NCBI GenBank assembly: GCA_907165135.1
Contig: OU015567.1
Span: forward strand, 14,203,001 to 14,267,000
Direction of reading: 5' to 3'
From: Oikopleura dioica
Lineage: Eukaryota; Chordata; Appendicularia; Copelata; Oikopleuridae
Length of the DNA stretch: 64,000 nt
Shown here: in pieces, positions 1 through 16,329 of the stretch
Layout: each line of letters starts with the position of its first letter
Numbering within the stretch: position 1 is the stretch's first letter
The notes under the pieces: generated by a model
The model's input: only the letters and a program-made list of their open reading frames with translations
Told to the model about the DNA's origin: nothing
Database searches by the model: none
Position numbers and translations under genes: made by a program

Positions 1-2562
1 CGCCCCCTTGCCCGGGAGCCGCAAAAATTTCGAACTCTGGTCCAAAAGCCCAGATCGATCTGGCAGCGAGTAGATCCCAGTCGTACTTTTCTCTGAAGAA
101 GTTGCCTATCGTTTTCTTATCCATGCCAATGTTGACTTTGTTCGTTTCGATGTCCTCGGCGAGGCCCTTTTCCATCGGCTCGCAAATCATTGTGATCTTG
201 TTCTTTCGATTAGGGGTTTCGGCAAAGCACTTCAATTGGGAAGTTTCGACGACAGTTTCGCAGAAGCTCACAACAGGGTCGGCTACCTGAAGGTAATCGT
301 AAAAAAGGGAAAAATCTCCATTGCGATTTACCTTGACGTCGATATCCGAATACATCTTGCGCAAATCGTGCATCACGCAATCGAGATGAAGCTCTCCCGT
401 TCCAAGAATGACGTGCTCACCGGATTCCTCAACTCGTGTTTTCACCATTGGGTAACTCTTGTTCACTTTTCGCAGGGCGTCAAGCATCTTCGGCAGCTCG
501 GAAGGATTGATCGGCTCGCAGGCAATTTTCATAACCGAAATGCTGTTGTGCTTCAGTGGCGAGAAAATCTCGGCTGAAAAAGGATCAAACTTTAATTCTC
601 AAAAATTTTGTACCATCGCAGCAATCCTCAGAGATTCCAACAACAGTCGCGGTCTTTGAAATCGGCTCATCAATTCCTTCAATCAGTACCATCGATCCTT
701 GAAAAAATAAGAGCTAGAAAAGAATAGAAAAACAAACCAGCAGGAACTCGATCGACCTCGCAGGTGTACCGCGCTTGAGTAATCCACAGTCGTCCACATC
801 GCATAATTCGCGAGTCTTCCTCGTCGTCAAGGGAGTAGTTCTCGCCGAGGATCTTTACTTCGCTATGAGAGTTGATGGTTCCTGAGATAACTCGTCCATA
901 CGCATTGAATCTTTTTCGTGGTCAAAAATGAAAGTCTAAGTAGACGTTGTTTTCATGATTTATGACCATTTTCCTTGTAGCATCATCAGTAGAAAACATC
1001 TTCGTAACGTAAACAACCAGTGGTCCATTCGTATCGCACTTGACAACGTCTTGGGCGAAATCCGACTTCATCGTTCCAGCATACGCATCCTGCATTATTC
1101 TTCCATTTCCTTCCTTCGCCGAGGGAACCTTTTCAGCAATCATCTCCACAAAACTCGAAAAGTCACCAAAGAATCGAGAACAGACGATTCTCAGAAGCGG
1201 CCTGATGTTCATCTTCAACTCCGTCTTCGACAGTCGAATTCCGAGCTGCTCAACAGTCTCTGCTAGAGAAGTATCAACGTCTCCAATGGTTTGGGCGAAG
1301 ATCTTGTAGAGGGGCTCGAGAATCCACTGGACGAAGCTGCGGACAGACTCGGAAGATGATTTTTCCTTCTGGAACTTGCGAGTTTTCGGGTTGAAATAGA
1401 TGTCTCCCCAAAGACGCTCGGCGAGTTTTGAAGCTTGGAAAGAGCTGCCGTGCGAATCAGAGTAAATCTCCGCGAATGTATGGAGATTGAAGCAGAAAGA
1501 AAACTCCGGAGAAGCGAAGATGATGTTCTTCTTCAATGGGGAGATGAGTTCGAGATCGTCTCCAGCGTGAGTTTTGATCAACGCGTTGACTTCGTCGATG
1601 ACTTGCTTGATTTTGTAGTAAGCGTCTTCTGGTGGAAGCTTGAGCTCGATGATCAGTCGGTCAATTTTGTTGAGGCAGAGCGTGATGGGGATCTTCTGCT
1701 GGCATATGTGTTGGATCAGCCGCTCTGTGGACATCATTACTCCCTCCGCGACATCGACGAAGAGAACGACGCCGTCGACGATTCTCAGCGCTGCGGAGAC
1801 CTCGCCGGTGAAATTCACGTGGCCGGGAGTGTCGATCATGTTGAGCACGTAGTTCTTGCCTTTGGTGTTTGGCAGGAGCATTGTAAACGGAGTGCATTTG
1901 ATCGAACAGCCTCGTTCGCGCTCGGTGTGCAGGGTGTCGTTGTAGCGCGTGTTTCGCTGAGGATTCTTCTCGCAAGGATCGTGTCTGATCACATCTTTGT
2001 GCGTTTCTTCCCAGAGGCAGTCGCAGAAAGCCGTCTTTCCCGTATGCAGAGCTCCTACCATCGCAATGTTTCGCACCAAGTTAGGCTCGTCCAGCATTTG
2101 CGTCATGTAGTTGAAGTCGAACGTAGTTTCCGGAAGAGATTGTTCAACAAGAGCGAACTTTTTCACTTTGAGCGGCTTGACGATGGCTTCCGAGAGGGGC
2201 TGGGTGTCTTCTTCTTCGACCATTGTTTCGACTCCTGGGCCGTAGACTTCCTCATGCGATGGGTAGTACTTCTTGTCTTCGTGCAGAACGATCTGAACAA
2301 AGGGATTAAATTTGGTGGTTAACTTCTGACCAAAAATCATGTTTTCTCTAGAACTGGTTCTGAATCTGGTGACTGAAAGTCTTTTAGTAAATCGTACCTG
2401 CATGGATTCATCTTCATGAGTTTCTTCAGTACCCTCAATGGCGAGAGCCTCCTGCGCTAGAATCGGCTGCTCCTCTTCTTCCTCCAATTCCGGCTCCGAA
2501 TCGGAACTGTCCAGCTCCGGACCGATATAATTTCCGAACTCGTCATAATTCTCCGGATCCAT
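1..2562 (-). CDS. EFTUD2: U5 snRNP 116 kDa GTPase (Snu114), C-terminus outside window
   Basis: EF-2-like GTPase of the U5 snRNP that drives spliceosome activation in the nucleus. The N-terminus [19 protein letters not shown] matches the vertebrate protein closely, followed by an acidic stretch. G-domain motifs are visible: a P-loop [18 protein letters not shown] and NKIDRL. Exons by alignment to the known family: 2398-2562, 974-2292, 738-910, 614-697, 332-573 and about 35-286. Introns are 105, 63, 40, 40 and 45 bp. The intron 911-973 has no GT donor; only a GA-AG reading restores the conserved STDDxxxFxAxGRV segment. The last visible exon ends at a conserved FGP motif, so roughly the last 200 residues lie outside. 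Start chosen by N-terminal homology. Confidence 0.95.
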
Positions 2563-2904
2563 TCTAAAAGAAGTTCATAGTCTCTAGTTCAGAAAGATAA
2601 CTCAGCCATTCAAAAAATAGAAATAAATTCAACTTTTCAAGTAAAGCGGCGCGCGGGCTCCAATTGGACGAAATATGAAAGTGGACGGTTAAAGGGAGAG
2701 AAATGATTTTGGCGGCGGTAAGAGGTGATTTCGGTTTTCTAATTGATTTTATTGATGTTACTATAATAATGCATTATCTCGAATTTAACGGATTTATATA
2801 AATTTTGTTTCGTTATATTTTTACTTCGAGACCCTCTTGATGAATCTCAAATCCGTTAAAATGCGGACTTCCTATTTTATTTTTTTATAAAATTTCAATT
2901 TCAG
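2563..2904. other. Intergenic gap between divergent EFTUD2 and ATPSCKMT-like genes
   Basis: AT-rich stretch between the EFTUD2 start and the first readable exon of the next gene. It probably contains both promoters and the short unresolved first exon of the methyltransferase gene; ATGs at about 2839 and 2860 are candidates but neither joins to the next exon in frame by a canonical GT-AG intron. No RNA gene or repeat was recognised. Confidence 0.5.
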
Positions 2905-3562
2905 CTTCATCTGTTGGTTTGAAAATCGCAGCTGGATTTGGTGGAACTGCTTTGGCGATAACCGCGGTTTGCGTTCCTTTTGTCGCTCCTGGTCTCAAGA
3001 AACATGCTCTTCCCTTCATTCCAGCGACAGAACTCCAACTCGAGAATATCAAGACAGCCTTGGAGAAACACGGGACGGAGAGGGATTTGATTGATATTGG
3101 CTCTGGTGATGGAAGGTAAAGATTTTAAATTCGACGAAGAAATTGAACGCATTTCTTAGAATAACTCGAATGGCGGCTGAAATGGAGAAATTTCCACTTT
3201 GCTGGGGCATCGAAATCAATCGCTGGCTGGTTTATTATTCTAGCGTTAAATCGCTCCTTTCCGGTCAGTCATCTTCGACGCGCTTTTTCAAGTCCGATCT
3301 TTGGAAGCACAATTTCGACAAATACGGCAACATCGTAATTTTCGGCGTTGGCCCAATGATGGCCGATTTGGAAGATAAATTATTTGCGGAAATCGACGGG
3401 GACGCGAAGATTATTGCATGCCGCTTTAAATTTCCAAATAAAAAGCCGATAGACACGATCGGCCGCGGCATAGACACTGTCTGGGTCTATGATCTTAATA
3501 CTGTAGTTCTGTACAAATACAATGTGCAGCTCAAAATAGCGCCTGGGCATCCTTACTTGTAA
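2905..3562 (+). CDS. ATPSCKMT: FAM173/ATPSCKMT-like protein lysine methyltransferase (first exon unresolved)
   Basis: Family members methylate mitochondrial ATP synthase c subunit or the ADP/ATP carrier. Exons 2905-3115 and 3160-3562 (44-bp GT-AG intron). A hydrophobic N-terminal segment is followed by PFIPATELQLENI and the SAM-binding motif DIGSGDGR, then a WGIEINRWLVYYS segment, SDLWK, NIVIFGV and the C-terminal GRGIDTVWVYD that is typical of the family. The reading frame is open to the acceptor at 2904 with no ATG, so a short first exon must lie upstream. Length is close to the family norm of about 200-230 residues. ATPSCKMT versus its paralogue FAM173A cannot be separated by eye. Confidence 0.85.
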
Positions 3563-3617
3563 ACTATTTTTATGCTTTTGCTTTTGAAAATATTTTTCTG
3601 AAAAAATCAATCAATTC

Positions 3618-3972
3618 CATGGCTGTTGATTTCGAGTCCTTTGGTTTTACCCGGCATTTTTTTCCGGGCAACTCGCAGATTTTTCTACGGGTTACTCGCG
3701 CGGAGACCCGTCCGAGTAGATCGAGTAAATGAGTAAAGGATAATCGCGAGCTACTCGCGAAAATTTCGCCTAGAAAAAATAAAATTCGCTCGTCTGATTG
3801 GCTCGAGAAAAAGGGTTGCGGGTAATCGCGAGCTACTCGGCGGAAAGGAGAAAACAAGTAGCGCGGGTAGCCCGTGAAAAGACTCTCCGTGCGAGTAACC
3901 CGCTAAAAAATCTGCGGGTTGCCCGGAAAAAAATGCCGGGTAAAACCAAAGGACTCGAAATCAACAGCCATG
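3618..3972. mobile_element. 355-bp foldback (MITE-like) element
   Basis: Nearly perfect inverted arms of about 90 bp bracket this stretch: CATGGCTGTTGATTTCGAG at the left end is mirrored at the right end. Inner arms share the motifs for ACCCGGCATTTTTTTCCGGG and GCGAGCTACTCG. No coding capacity. It lies between two convergent genes (methyltransferase, 3562, and the minus-strand membrane protein, 4036). No clear target-site duplication was found; superfamily unknown. Confidence 0.75.
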
Positions 3973-4035
3973 ATCAATTCATTAAAACTTCCGCCAAAGC
4001 TCTTGACCAAATAATCGATTAATTTCTAATTTCTA

Positions 4036-4360
4036 TCAACGGTCAAATTTAAGACTGCTCATTTCGGATAATCCAATCGACCGGGGATCGTCTTCCTTTC
4101 TCAACTTGACTTGCTCCCAATTCTCCCCCCATTCCACCAGAACGATCAAAAAGAACGCCGGTGGAACAAACCAGAATACTGAAAAGAGAACAGTTCAGAA
4201 TACAAACCCTCTTTTTTATTTCCGGGCGAAGGACTACTTGATTGAAAACCAGCCAAGCGAGGAGAGAAAATATGCTCAGAAAAGCAGCGCAGGTGGGTGA
4301 TTTGTGGAACAGCAAATAACTGCCGCCTTCTTTTTTTGGGCCATGTTTATATTTTGCCAC
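4036..4360 (-). CDS. Small two-pass membrane protein, unrecognised
   Basis: Two exons, 4204-4360 and 4036-4178, give a 99-residue protein. Exon 1 has a hydrophobic span CAAFLSIFSLLAWLVFNQVV, a short basic loop RPEIKKR, then exon 2 has a second span FWFVPPAFFLIVLVEW followed by a charged tail ending SLKFDR. A canonical GT-AG junction needs a 25-nt intron (4179-4203), which is extremely short; the alternative is a 31-nt GG-AG intron. The first exon is antisense to the proposed first exon of the next plus-strand gene. I do not recognise the family. A topology with both ends on the same side is inferred from the two spans. Confidence 0.55.
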
Positions 4361-6845
4361 ATTTTTAGATTTGCAGCAGCAGAAAGAAGCTCATTCTTTC
4401 GGCGAGAATTTGCGAAAAGGATGGAAATCAAGGAAGAGGAAATCAGAAGAGCCCAGAAGAGAAGAGAAAAGCGTCAATGGAGGAGGCACAGAAAATCCTC
4501 GATCAAATCTTTGAAACTACTTCCATGATGAAAGGACAGGTAAAAATCTAGGGCCCATTCATAAATGGCGAAATCGAGGCTATTTCGTACTGAAAAACGG
4601 AATTAAGACCACCCACTGTTTTTAAAAACAAAAATTTACATTTTAATAGAAAAAAAGCTTCAAAAGTCTTCTTCTATCGATAGTAAAAAGTCGATTTCCT
4701 TGATGATTATTGTTTTTTTCATTTTTATAATATGGTTCAGGTGAGTTGGCGCTTCATAATTCGTAATTACGACGCGTGAATAACGCAGGAAATCGTAAAA
4801 GTTAATTTTAGCGACTAAGAAAAGCGAAGTTTAAATATATAAAATCATTTTTTATCACAAGAGGTTTACTGTACTGATAAATGAAGTGGATATGATAATT
4901 TGTTGGATTGGGTCCATCTTCAATATGTTTGCCTTTGAGCCTCGATGACCATAAACCGCGGCGCGTATGTTTTGTCTCTCCCACAAAGGAAATGTTTACT
5001 GCCGAAATCAATAAGAGCTTTTTCGGGAGCAATTAAGACCACTGCTCATCAGACAGAGAAAGAAGAAGACTGAGAAATTAAAGGTGAACTTTAGGTGAAA
5101 TCAACGAAGACGCGCGAGGCTAAAGCGGATTTGGGACAGATTAAAGAACTCGAACTTCTCACGCAAGGATTAGCTTCCCATGAAACCGGTAAGGTTTCAC
5201 AGCCAATGGGGCAGTAATATGGGGAGATATGAGAAACAGAAAAATACTAAACCATTGATTTTTTTCGCTAAATAATCAAGATCGAAGTTGAAGAGATTTT
5301 AAATAAGAGAAATTTCGATATTTTTTTTATTTCGTCAAAAAATCGGATCATCCCTTTTTCGAGTTCAAAAAGAATTGTTACAAATATGTTTGAAAAGGAA
5401 AGATCATCAAGTTTTATGTTGATTATTTTCGAAAAAAATCAATATTTTGATGAATTGATAAATATGGGAAAGTCTTCTTCTTTTAATGAATTATTCAGTT
5501 TGCTACTTTGACCCCGCTGAGGTGGAAGAAAACAGAAAAAGAGACAAAATAGGCGCGCCGAAACTTCAAAAGTTCCTCGCCGGTAAGAAATCCCTCAGAA
5601 GAAGAGATTTGGCGATTCTAGAGACAATAAACAGGAGTTAGAGTGTTTGTTTAGACAGATACAAAACATTTCAAAACGAGTGTTACGACGATGGCTGGAA
5701 CAAAAAGTACGCCGCTGTTCAAGAGGGAAGATCTGTTTCGCTGCCAACTACTAATGAAGAGGTTTGTCAGAGAAATACTCAGAGATAATGCAATAAATCA
5801 AGATCGTTTGTTTTATATTTTCCCAAAAAATAGCAAAGAGCAATTACGGCTCTTTCGCGCGATTACCAAATTTACTTACTTTTTAGGGCGCCCGTCATAA
5901 AGAATACGCCGGCGATTGGCGGGACCACGTCTTCACGGAAAAGTATCTAAAGGGCATCCCAAAAGACGGAGCGATCGGGCTCTTCATGGAATCTGCTGCC
6001 TATGGTCTTTCGCAAAACCCTTTTTATACGGTGGACGAGAAAAAGGAGCATTTGGAGTTTTTCCGGCAATATTTTGTTAATTACGAAGACGATTTGGTGA
6101 ATTTGGATGCTATTGAACCTGGTCTAATGAAAGCTACAGGTAATCAACTCAGAATTTGATACATTTTTTCGAGTAAAAAGAAGCCGCAAGAATCTTATTA
6201 TAAGATCGAAGTTTTAACCCAAATTTAGATCCAATAAAACAGGATTTTTTTAAGTGTGCCCAAGAATTTTCGTAACTTTTGATTGGGTTAATATAATTAC
6301 AATCTGTAACTTGCAGAATGTAGCCGGGTATAAGTTTACTCATTTTAGATAGAGTTGGTGTCAATATCTTTTCTGGTGGTGGAGTTATGACGTCATAAAA
6401 ATGCATTATAAAAGGGGGCCTTCAACTTTGTTACGTCATAACTCCACCTTCACTGGTGCAAATATCACCAAAAGCTTATTTAACACACTACAGACCCTCT
6501 CCAACAAGGTGCAAAAGAGAGAATTCAAATATCTCGACTCTAACACCTTCAAAAACGCTCCACCATTTTTGGGCACACTTAAAAAAAACCTGTTTAATCT
6601 CTACAACTCAAAATGAAGAAGGCAAAGAAGTCTGGCCGACGGAAAAAGTCGTGATGGAGCGATACAAAGAAATGTCTCCCTGGTCCCAAGATAATATCGG
6701 AGGCCACTCTTGGAAGAAAGAATGGGTCGACAAGGAGAAAGGACCAATGCGCTACAGAATTTGGCAGCGAAGATTGCATTTGGCCAAGCTCGAAACGGCG
6801 GAGAAAACTGCTGATACTTCTAAAGACGAACTTCTTGCTGACTAA
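4272..6845 (+). CDS. Unrecognised protein with basic, possibly mitochondrial N-terminus
   Basis: Seven exons joined by in-frame canonical junctions: 4272-4292, 4369-4539, 5095-5188, 5499-5582, 5655-5761, 5887-6139 and 6619-6845, about 318 residues. The first ~35 residues are rich in Arg/Lys/Ser and poor in acid, like a mitochondrial presequence. The body is charged with many aromatic residues (segments YKTFQNECYDDGWNKKY, WRDHVFTEKYLKG, FFRQYFVNYEDD, WPTEKVVMERYKEMSPW), a style seen in mitoribosomal and complex I accessory proteins, but I cannot name it. The last intron (6140-6618) holds a foldback element. NEK2 starts 48 bp downstream. The 21-nt first exon is the least certain part, and it lies antisense to the coding exon of the small membrane protein. 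Confidence 0.6.
6235..6597. repeat. Palindromic MITE-like element inside an intron
   Basis: Terminal arms AACAGGATTTTTTTAAGTGTG and its near-perfect reverse complement lie at about 6236-6260 and 6570-6595. A central inverted pair, GGAGTTATGACGTCAT against TTACGTCATAACTCC, sits at 6383-6450. The element fills most of the intron 6140-6618. It has no coding capacity and no obvious target duplication. Confidence 0.6.
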
Positions 6846-6887
6846 AATTTTAATCATTTTCAGAAGCTAATCGTTGATTTCTTCAGA

Positions 6888-6893
6888 ATAGAA
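6888..6893 (+). promoter_or_regulatory. Candidate trans-splice acceptor upstream of NEK2
   Basis: The only bases between the preceding stop (6845) and the NEK2 ATG (6894) are 48 bp with two pyrimidine/AG signals, the nearer being GATTTCTTCAG ending at 6886. In a larvacean this spacing suggests a spliced-leader acceptor inside an operon. Inference from spacing only. Confidence 0.45.
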
Positions 6894-8537
6894 ATGCCGG
6901 GAAGGCAGTCTGATTATACTGTGGTGCAGCAAATCGGAGTCGGAAGCTTCGGGACGTGTTGTTTAGTGAAGAGACTTGTCGATGGCCAAAAATTTGTCTG
7001 GAAAGAAGTCCGGTATGGAAATATGCGGGAGGCGGAAAAAGAGTCGCTTGTCAGAGAAGTGAATCTTTTACGCGACTTGAGGCACCCGCACATTGTCCGC
7101 TACATCGACAGAATCGTTGTCAAATCTTCTTCAACCCTTTATCTTGGTAAAATTAGGCGTTTGGACACCCTTTTCAAACTAATTCTAGTGATGGAATACT
7201 GCGCAGGCGGCGATCTAGCGCAATTAATTCAAGACAGAAAACAAAAACGCCTCGCCGGGCGGCTCAACTCAATGCTACCTCAAGAATTTGTACTCAAAGT
7301 ATTTTACCAGCTGCTATTAGCGCTGAAAGAACTTCATCAAAATCAACAAGGAAAAATTCTTCATCGCGATTTGAAGCCCGCTAATGTTTTTCTTACCTCG
7401 GCGATGGGTGATGTTAAATTGGGAGATTTCGGACTTGCCAGGTTAGCAAAAAAATTTTGCCGAAGCCTAATCGTTTGAACTTTAGGGTCCTCTCTTCCGA
7501 AGTGTCCATGGCAATCTCCTACGTCGGCACTCCCTACTACATGAGCCCAGAACAAGTGGCAAAGATGCGCTACAACGAGTCGTCCGACGTCTGGTCCCTC
7601 GGCTGTCTCATTTACGAACTTTGCGCGCTTCATCCTCCTTTCACCGCGAAGGACCAAAAAGAACTCTACGGCAAGATCAAAAAGGGAGAATTCAGAAGAA
7701 TACCTCACGCGTACTCGGAGGAGTTGTTTACTACATTGAGTAGTATGCTCAAACAGAATCCGGAAAAACGGCCTTCCGTCGAAAGTCTACTTCGTAAGTC
7801 AAAGTGCTTATTAAAACTTATTCAAATTGGTTTCAGAAATGCCGTACATAAATCCAACTTTGATGATGCCCAAGCCAAAACGTTCCACGACGCCAAAAGT
7901 GTCACGTGTTAGCTCGTTGAAGCGAGAAAGCACTGCTAGCAGTGCTACGAAAGATTCGATAAACTCCAGCGGCTACAAATCTTACGACACAAATAACTCA
8001 ACGCCGATTTCAAAGCCCTCTCCTCCGATTTCTAGTCAACGACCTTCCAGTCTCCCGAAGCCGATTAGATCCGGGTAATTCCCAATTCCATTTCTTCTCA
8101 ACAGCTAATTTCAACAGGTCGAATAACAACGTGCCGTATCTAAATCTTGCCGGTGACAGTCCCTCTCCAATAAAACCACTTGAAAGGAGTCCTTCGAAAA
8201 GAAGGAAAACAGAACTCGAGCTCAAAATTTGGGAAGAACGCCTTGTTCAGCGCGAAAAGTCATTAGATGATCGGGAAAGACGACTAAACGAGGTTCCCAT
8301 AGCTCCGTCTTTCTTGCATTTAAAAAGTATATTTAGCTGCAGAATGAGCTCGAAAAGAAGTCGCGCGTTCTCCAACCAGTCAAGCCTACCACGAACTCTC
8401 CAAGAGTAAGTCCCTTCCGCTCCGCAAAGTTCCTAACAAATCCAACCCTAGTTCGACGCGATCTCGAAGCTACAAAATCGCCTGGTCCCTCTTTCCATCC
8501 GACACAAAGCCTCAAAGCTCGTTCGCTCGCCCTCTGA
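6894..8537 (+). CDS. NEK2: NEK2-like mitotic serine/threonine kinase
   Basis: Exons 6894-7146, 7189-7441, 7486-7793, 7837-8074, 8118-8292 and 8343-8537, all GT-AG with 42-50 bp introns. Kinase motifs in order: glycine loop IGVGSFGTC, catalytic Lys in FVWKEV, EVNLLRDLRHPHIVRYIDR, VMEYCAGGDLA, LHRDLKPANVF, LGDFGLAR, VGTPYYMSPEQ and DVWSLGCLIYELCALHPPFTA. These match NEK2 better than other NEKs. A Ser/Pro-rich linker and a short charged coiled coil (WEERLVQREKSLDDRERRLNE) follow. Family role: centrosome separation and spindle events. In-frame 42-nt intron 1 would add 14 residues if retained. A poly-A signal AATAAA lies near 8755. Confidence 0.93.
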
Positions 8538-8824
8538 TCCTTCTCGAATTTCCAAAATATGAAACTATCCATTCCGAAGATGCCTTCTTTAAAATAAATC
8601 TTGCGCTTTTCTTCAAAAACTATTTCTACCTTTTGCGTATTTCTGCGCTCTTCCTTTCCATTCCTATCGATCACTAATCTTGCCATGGCAGTCTCGAACT
8701 TTTGACAAAGCTCAAACCAGGACATTTAAAATAGTATTCTGTATATTTTCTTTTCAATAAAAAATAATGAAACGATGAAAGAAGTTATTCTCTCGAAGTC
8801 AAGGCTCAAAGTAGATTCAATAGA

Positions 8825-14211
<5,387 letters not shown>

Positions 14212-14257
14212 GCTTGACTTGCTCATTCCTCTGAAACTATAAGTTCAATTATAACCT

Positions 14258-14276
14258 TCTCTTTCTTCTTTTCAGA
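14258..14276 (+). promoter_or_regulatory. Candidate trans-splice acceptor before FARSA
   Basis: TTCTCTTTCTTCTTTTCAG ends at 14275, one base before the FARSA ATG, with no room for a conventional promoter between the genes (65 bp). Best read as a spliced-leader acceptor of an operon. Confidence 0.6.
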
Positions 14277-16043
14277 ATGCCAGAATATACAGTAGAGGAC
14301 GTATTAGTGAAGCTTGAAGCTTTGTTCATCAGCGATGCATCTGTATGCACAACTGATCTTGCATCAGACCTCCAGCTTGAGCACCAGAAAGTCGTTGGCT
14401 TCATGAAGTCGATTCAAGCAGCCGGAGATTACATTTCAGCCACCGACAGGGTCAAGGTCGACGTGACGCTGAAGCCAGAGGGAGAAGGCATCGCAAAGAA
14501 TGGTAGCCACGAATTCGTTTTCTGGTCGAATGTGCCGGAAGAGGGAATTACTCAAGGAGACGCGATGAAAAACATTCCAAATGCTAAACTTGGAATGGGA
14601 AAAGCACTTGCGGCGAAGTGGATTTCAAAGAACAAGGAAGATGGAAAGATTTACAGAGCAGTCAAGGTAAACACCCAAAAACCTTTCTATCACTTATCCC
14701 TAAATAAGGAAACTCCAGAAGATACTATCGGCAATATTTGCAAGAAAGTCGCTGCAGGCCAGCCACTAGAAGCAAAAGAGCTTGCTGATGCCAAGAAACG
14801 AAAGCTCGTTGATGAGAAGAAATTAACCGTCTTTGACTTGAAGAAATCAGCTGGCTTCAAAACGACCGTCGAAAAGCCAGAAACGGAACTTACAAAAGAA
14901 CTTCTCGGTGAGTCTTTCCCAAACTCAACTTTTCCTTTTACTTCTTCAAAATAGCGAATGATGCGTGGAAAAGCAAGACTTTCAAAGAATACAACTACAA
15001 CGCTACTGGTGTTCGACCCCCACATGGATTCCTCCATCCTCTTTTGAAGCTCCGAAGCGCCTACAGAAATATCTTCCTCGAAATGGGATTCGAAGAGATG
15101 CCAACATCGAATTTTGTCGAATCATCATTCTGGAACTTTGATGCCCTCTTCCAGCCCCAGCAGCATCCAGCGAGAGATGCTCATGATACTTTCTTCCTTT
15201 CTGAGCCAGGTAAAAGTCATTCCCCAGCTCTCTTCCAATATTTCCAAGCATCGGCTTTGAACGATCCACCAGCAGATTACCTCGAGCGGGTGAAAAACAT
15301 CCACAGTCACGGTGGTTTCGATTCCAAAGGCTACGGCTACGACTGGAGCAAAGAAGAAGCCATGAAAAATGTTCTCCGAACTCATACCACCGCTGTTTCC
15401 GCGAAAATGCTCTACAAACTTGCTCAGCAGAAGGAATTCAAGCCCACTAAATATTTCAGGTTGGGAGAAAAAAATATTGCGAAAATTCTAAGGCCAACTT
15501 TTAGTATCGATCGCGTCTTCCGAAATGAAACTTTGGACAACACTCATTTGGCAGAATTTCATCAAGTCGAGGGACTCATCGCTGATTACAATGTCTCGTT
15601 AGCTGACTTGATTGGCGTCCTCCACACTTTCTTCAAGAAACTCGGAATCGAAAAGCTCAAGTTCAAGGTATTCTTTGTTCCTGTTTCCAACGCTCAAATC
15701 GTCCTAGCCTGCATACAACCCATACACCGAACCGTCTATGGAAATTTTCTCGTATCACGAAGGATTGAAAAAGTGGACCGAAATCGGCAACTCTGGAATG
15801 TTCAGACCAGAAATGTTGAGGCCGATGGGATTGCCCGAAAACGTGTCCGTCATTGCCTGGGGCTTGTCGCTAGAACGCCCAGCGATGATCAAATATAAAA
15901 TGAATAATATTCGGTGCGTTAGAGAATTCTCCTTGTTGTCTCCAACTGTTTTCTTTAGAGAGCTCTGTGGCTACAAATACGACCTTCGAAACGGTCAAAA
16001 TGCCTCAATCTGCCGCGTTGACTTCGAGAGATTGCGAAAGTAA
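14277..16043 (+). CDS. FARSA: Phenylalanine--tRNA ligase alpha subunit, cytosolic
   Basis: Exons 14277-14666, 14709-14907, 14955-15209, 15249-15459, 15505-15667, 15708-15913 and 15959-16043, introns 39-47 bp. The N-terminal winged-helix domains ([22 protein letters not shown]) precede the class II catalytic core: [13 protein letters not shown], [12 protein letters not shown], motif 2 [49 protein letters not shown] and [18 protein letters not shown]. It charges tRNA-Phe in the cytosol as an alpha2-beta2 enzyme. A pyrimidine tract and CAG end one base before the ATG (14275), 65 bp after the TTC27 stop, which suggests trans-splicing within an operon. Confidence 0.96.
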
Positions 16044-16057
16044 TGTTTCGTTTACCG

Positions 16058-16071
16058 TTAATTCCAGGAAA
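16058..16071 (+). promoter_or_regulatory. Candidate trans-splice acceptor in a 28-bp intercistronic gap
   Basis: CGTTAATTCCAG followed by GAAA and ATG lies between the FARSA stop (16043) and the next ATG (16072). A gap of 28 bp leaves no promoter; this is the strongest operon junction in the window. Confidence 0.65.
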
Positions 16072-16329
16072 ATGTCTCAACTTTGTAGAACGTGTCCGGT
16101 GCGCGCGCGTTTCGGCGATTTGTCGCGGCAAACGAATTTGCGCAAGTTGAACTCTTGGCTCAGCGAGCGCTCGTACCTCGTCGACGATGTAGCGACAAAA
16201 CTCGATGTTCAAGCGCACGCGCATGTTCAACCCGAACTAGTCGATAATTACGCGCACGTGGCTAGATGGTGGAATCATATCGCCACTTACAAAGGCGAAT
16301 ATGAATTCCTCCCGGATGGCAAATTCTAA
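16072..16329 (+). CDS. 85-residue GST-C-like protein (eEF1B/tRNA-synthetase-associated type)
   Basis: Single exon. The pattern GDLSRQTNLRKLNSWLSERS, then YLVDDVATKLDVQ, then YAHVARWWNHIATYKGEYEFLP resembles the GST-C-like N-terminal domain of eEF1B-beta and of several tRNA-synthetase accessory proteins (compare the family pattern LNxxLxxxSY...DVxxF...ARWYNHIxSY). No guanine-exchange domain or synthetase domain follows; the next 390 bp are non-coding. It sits 28 bp after FARSA on the same strand, so both messages probably arise from one operon. Role as a docking module for a translation complex is inferred. It could be a truncated eEF1B paralogue. Confidence 0.7.
   Translation: MSQLCRTCPVRARFGDLSRQTNLRKLNSWLSERSYLVDDVATKLDVQAHAHVQPELVDNYAHVARWWNHIATYKGEYEFLPDGKF

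Noticed and set aside
1435-2322. 295-codon plus-strand frame opposite EFTUD2
   Set aside because: Mirror of a strongly conserved EFTUD2 exon; no start context, motifs or splice signals of its own.
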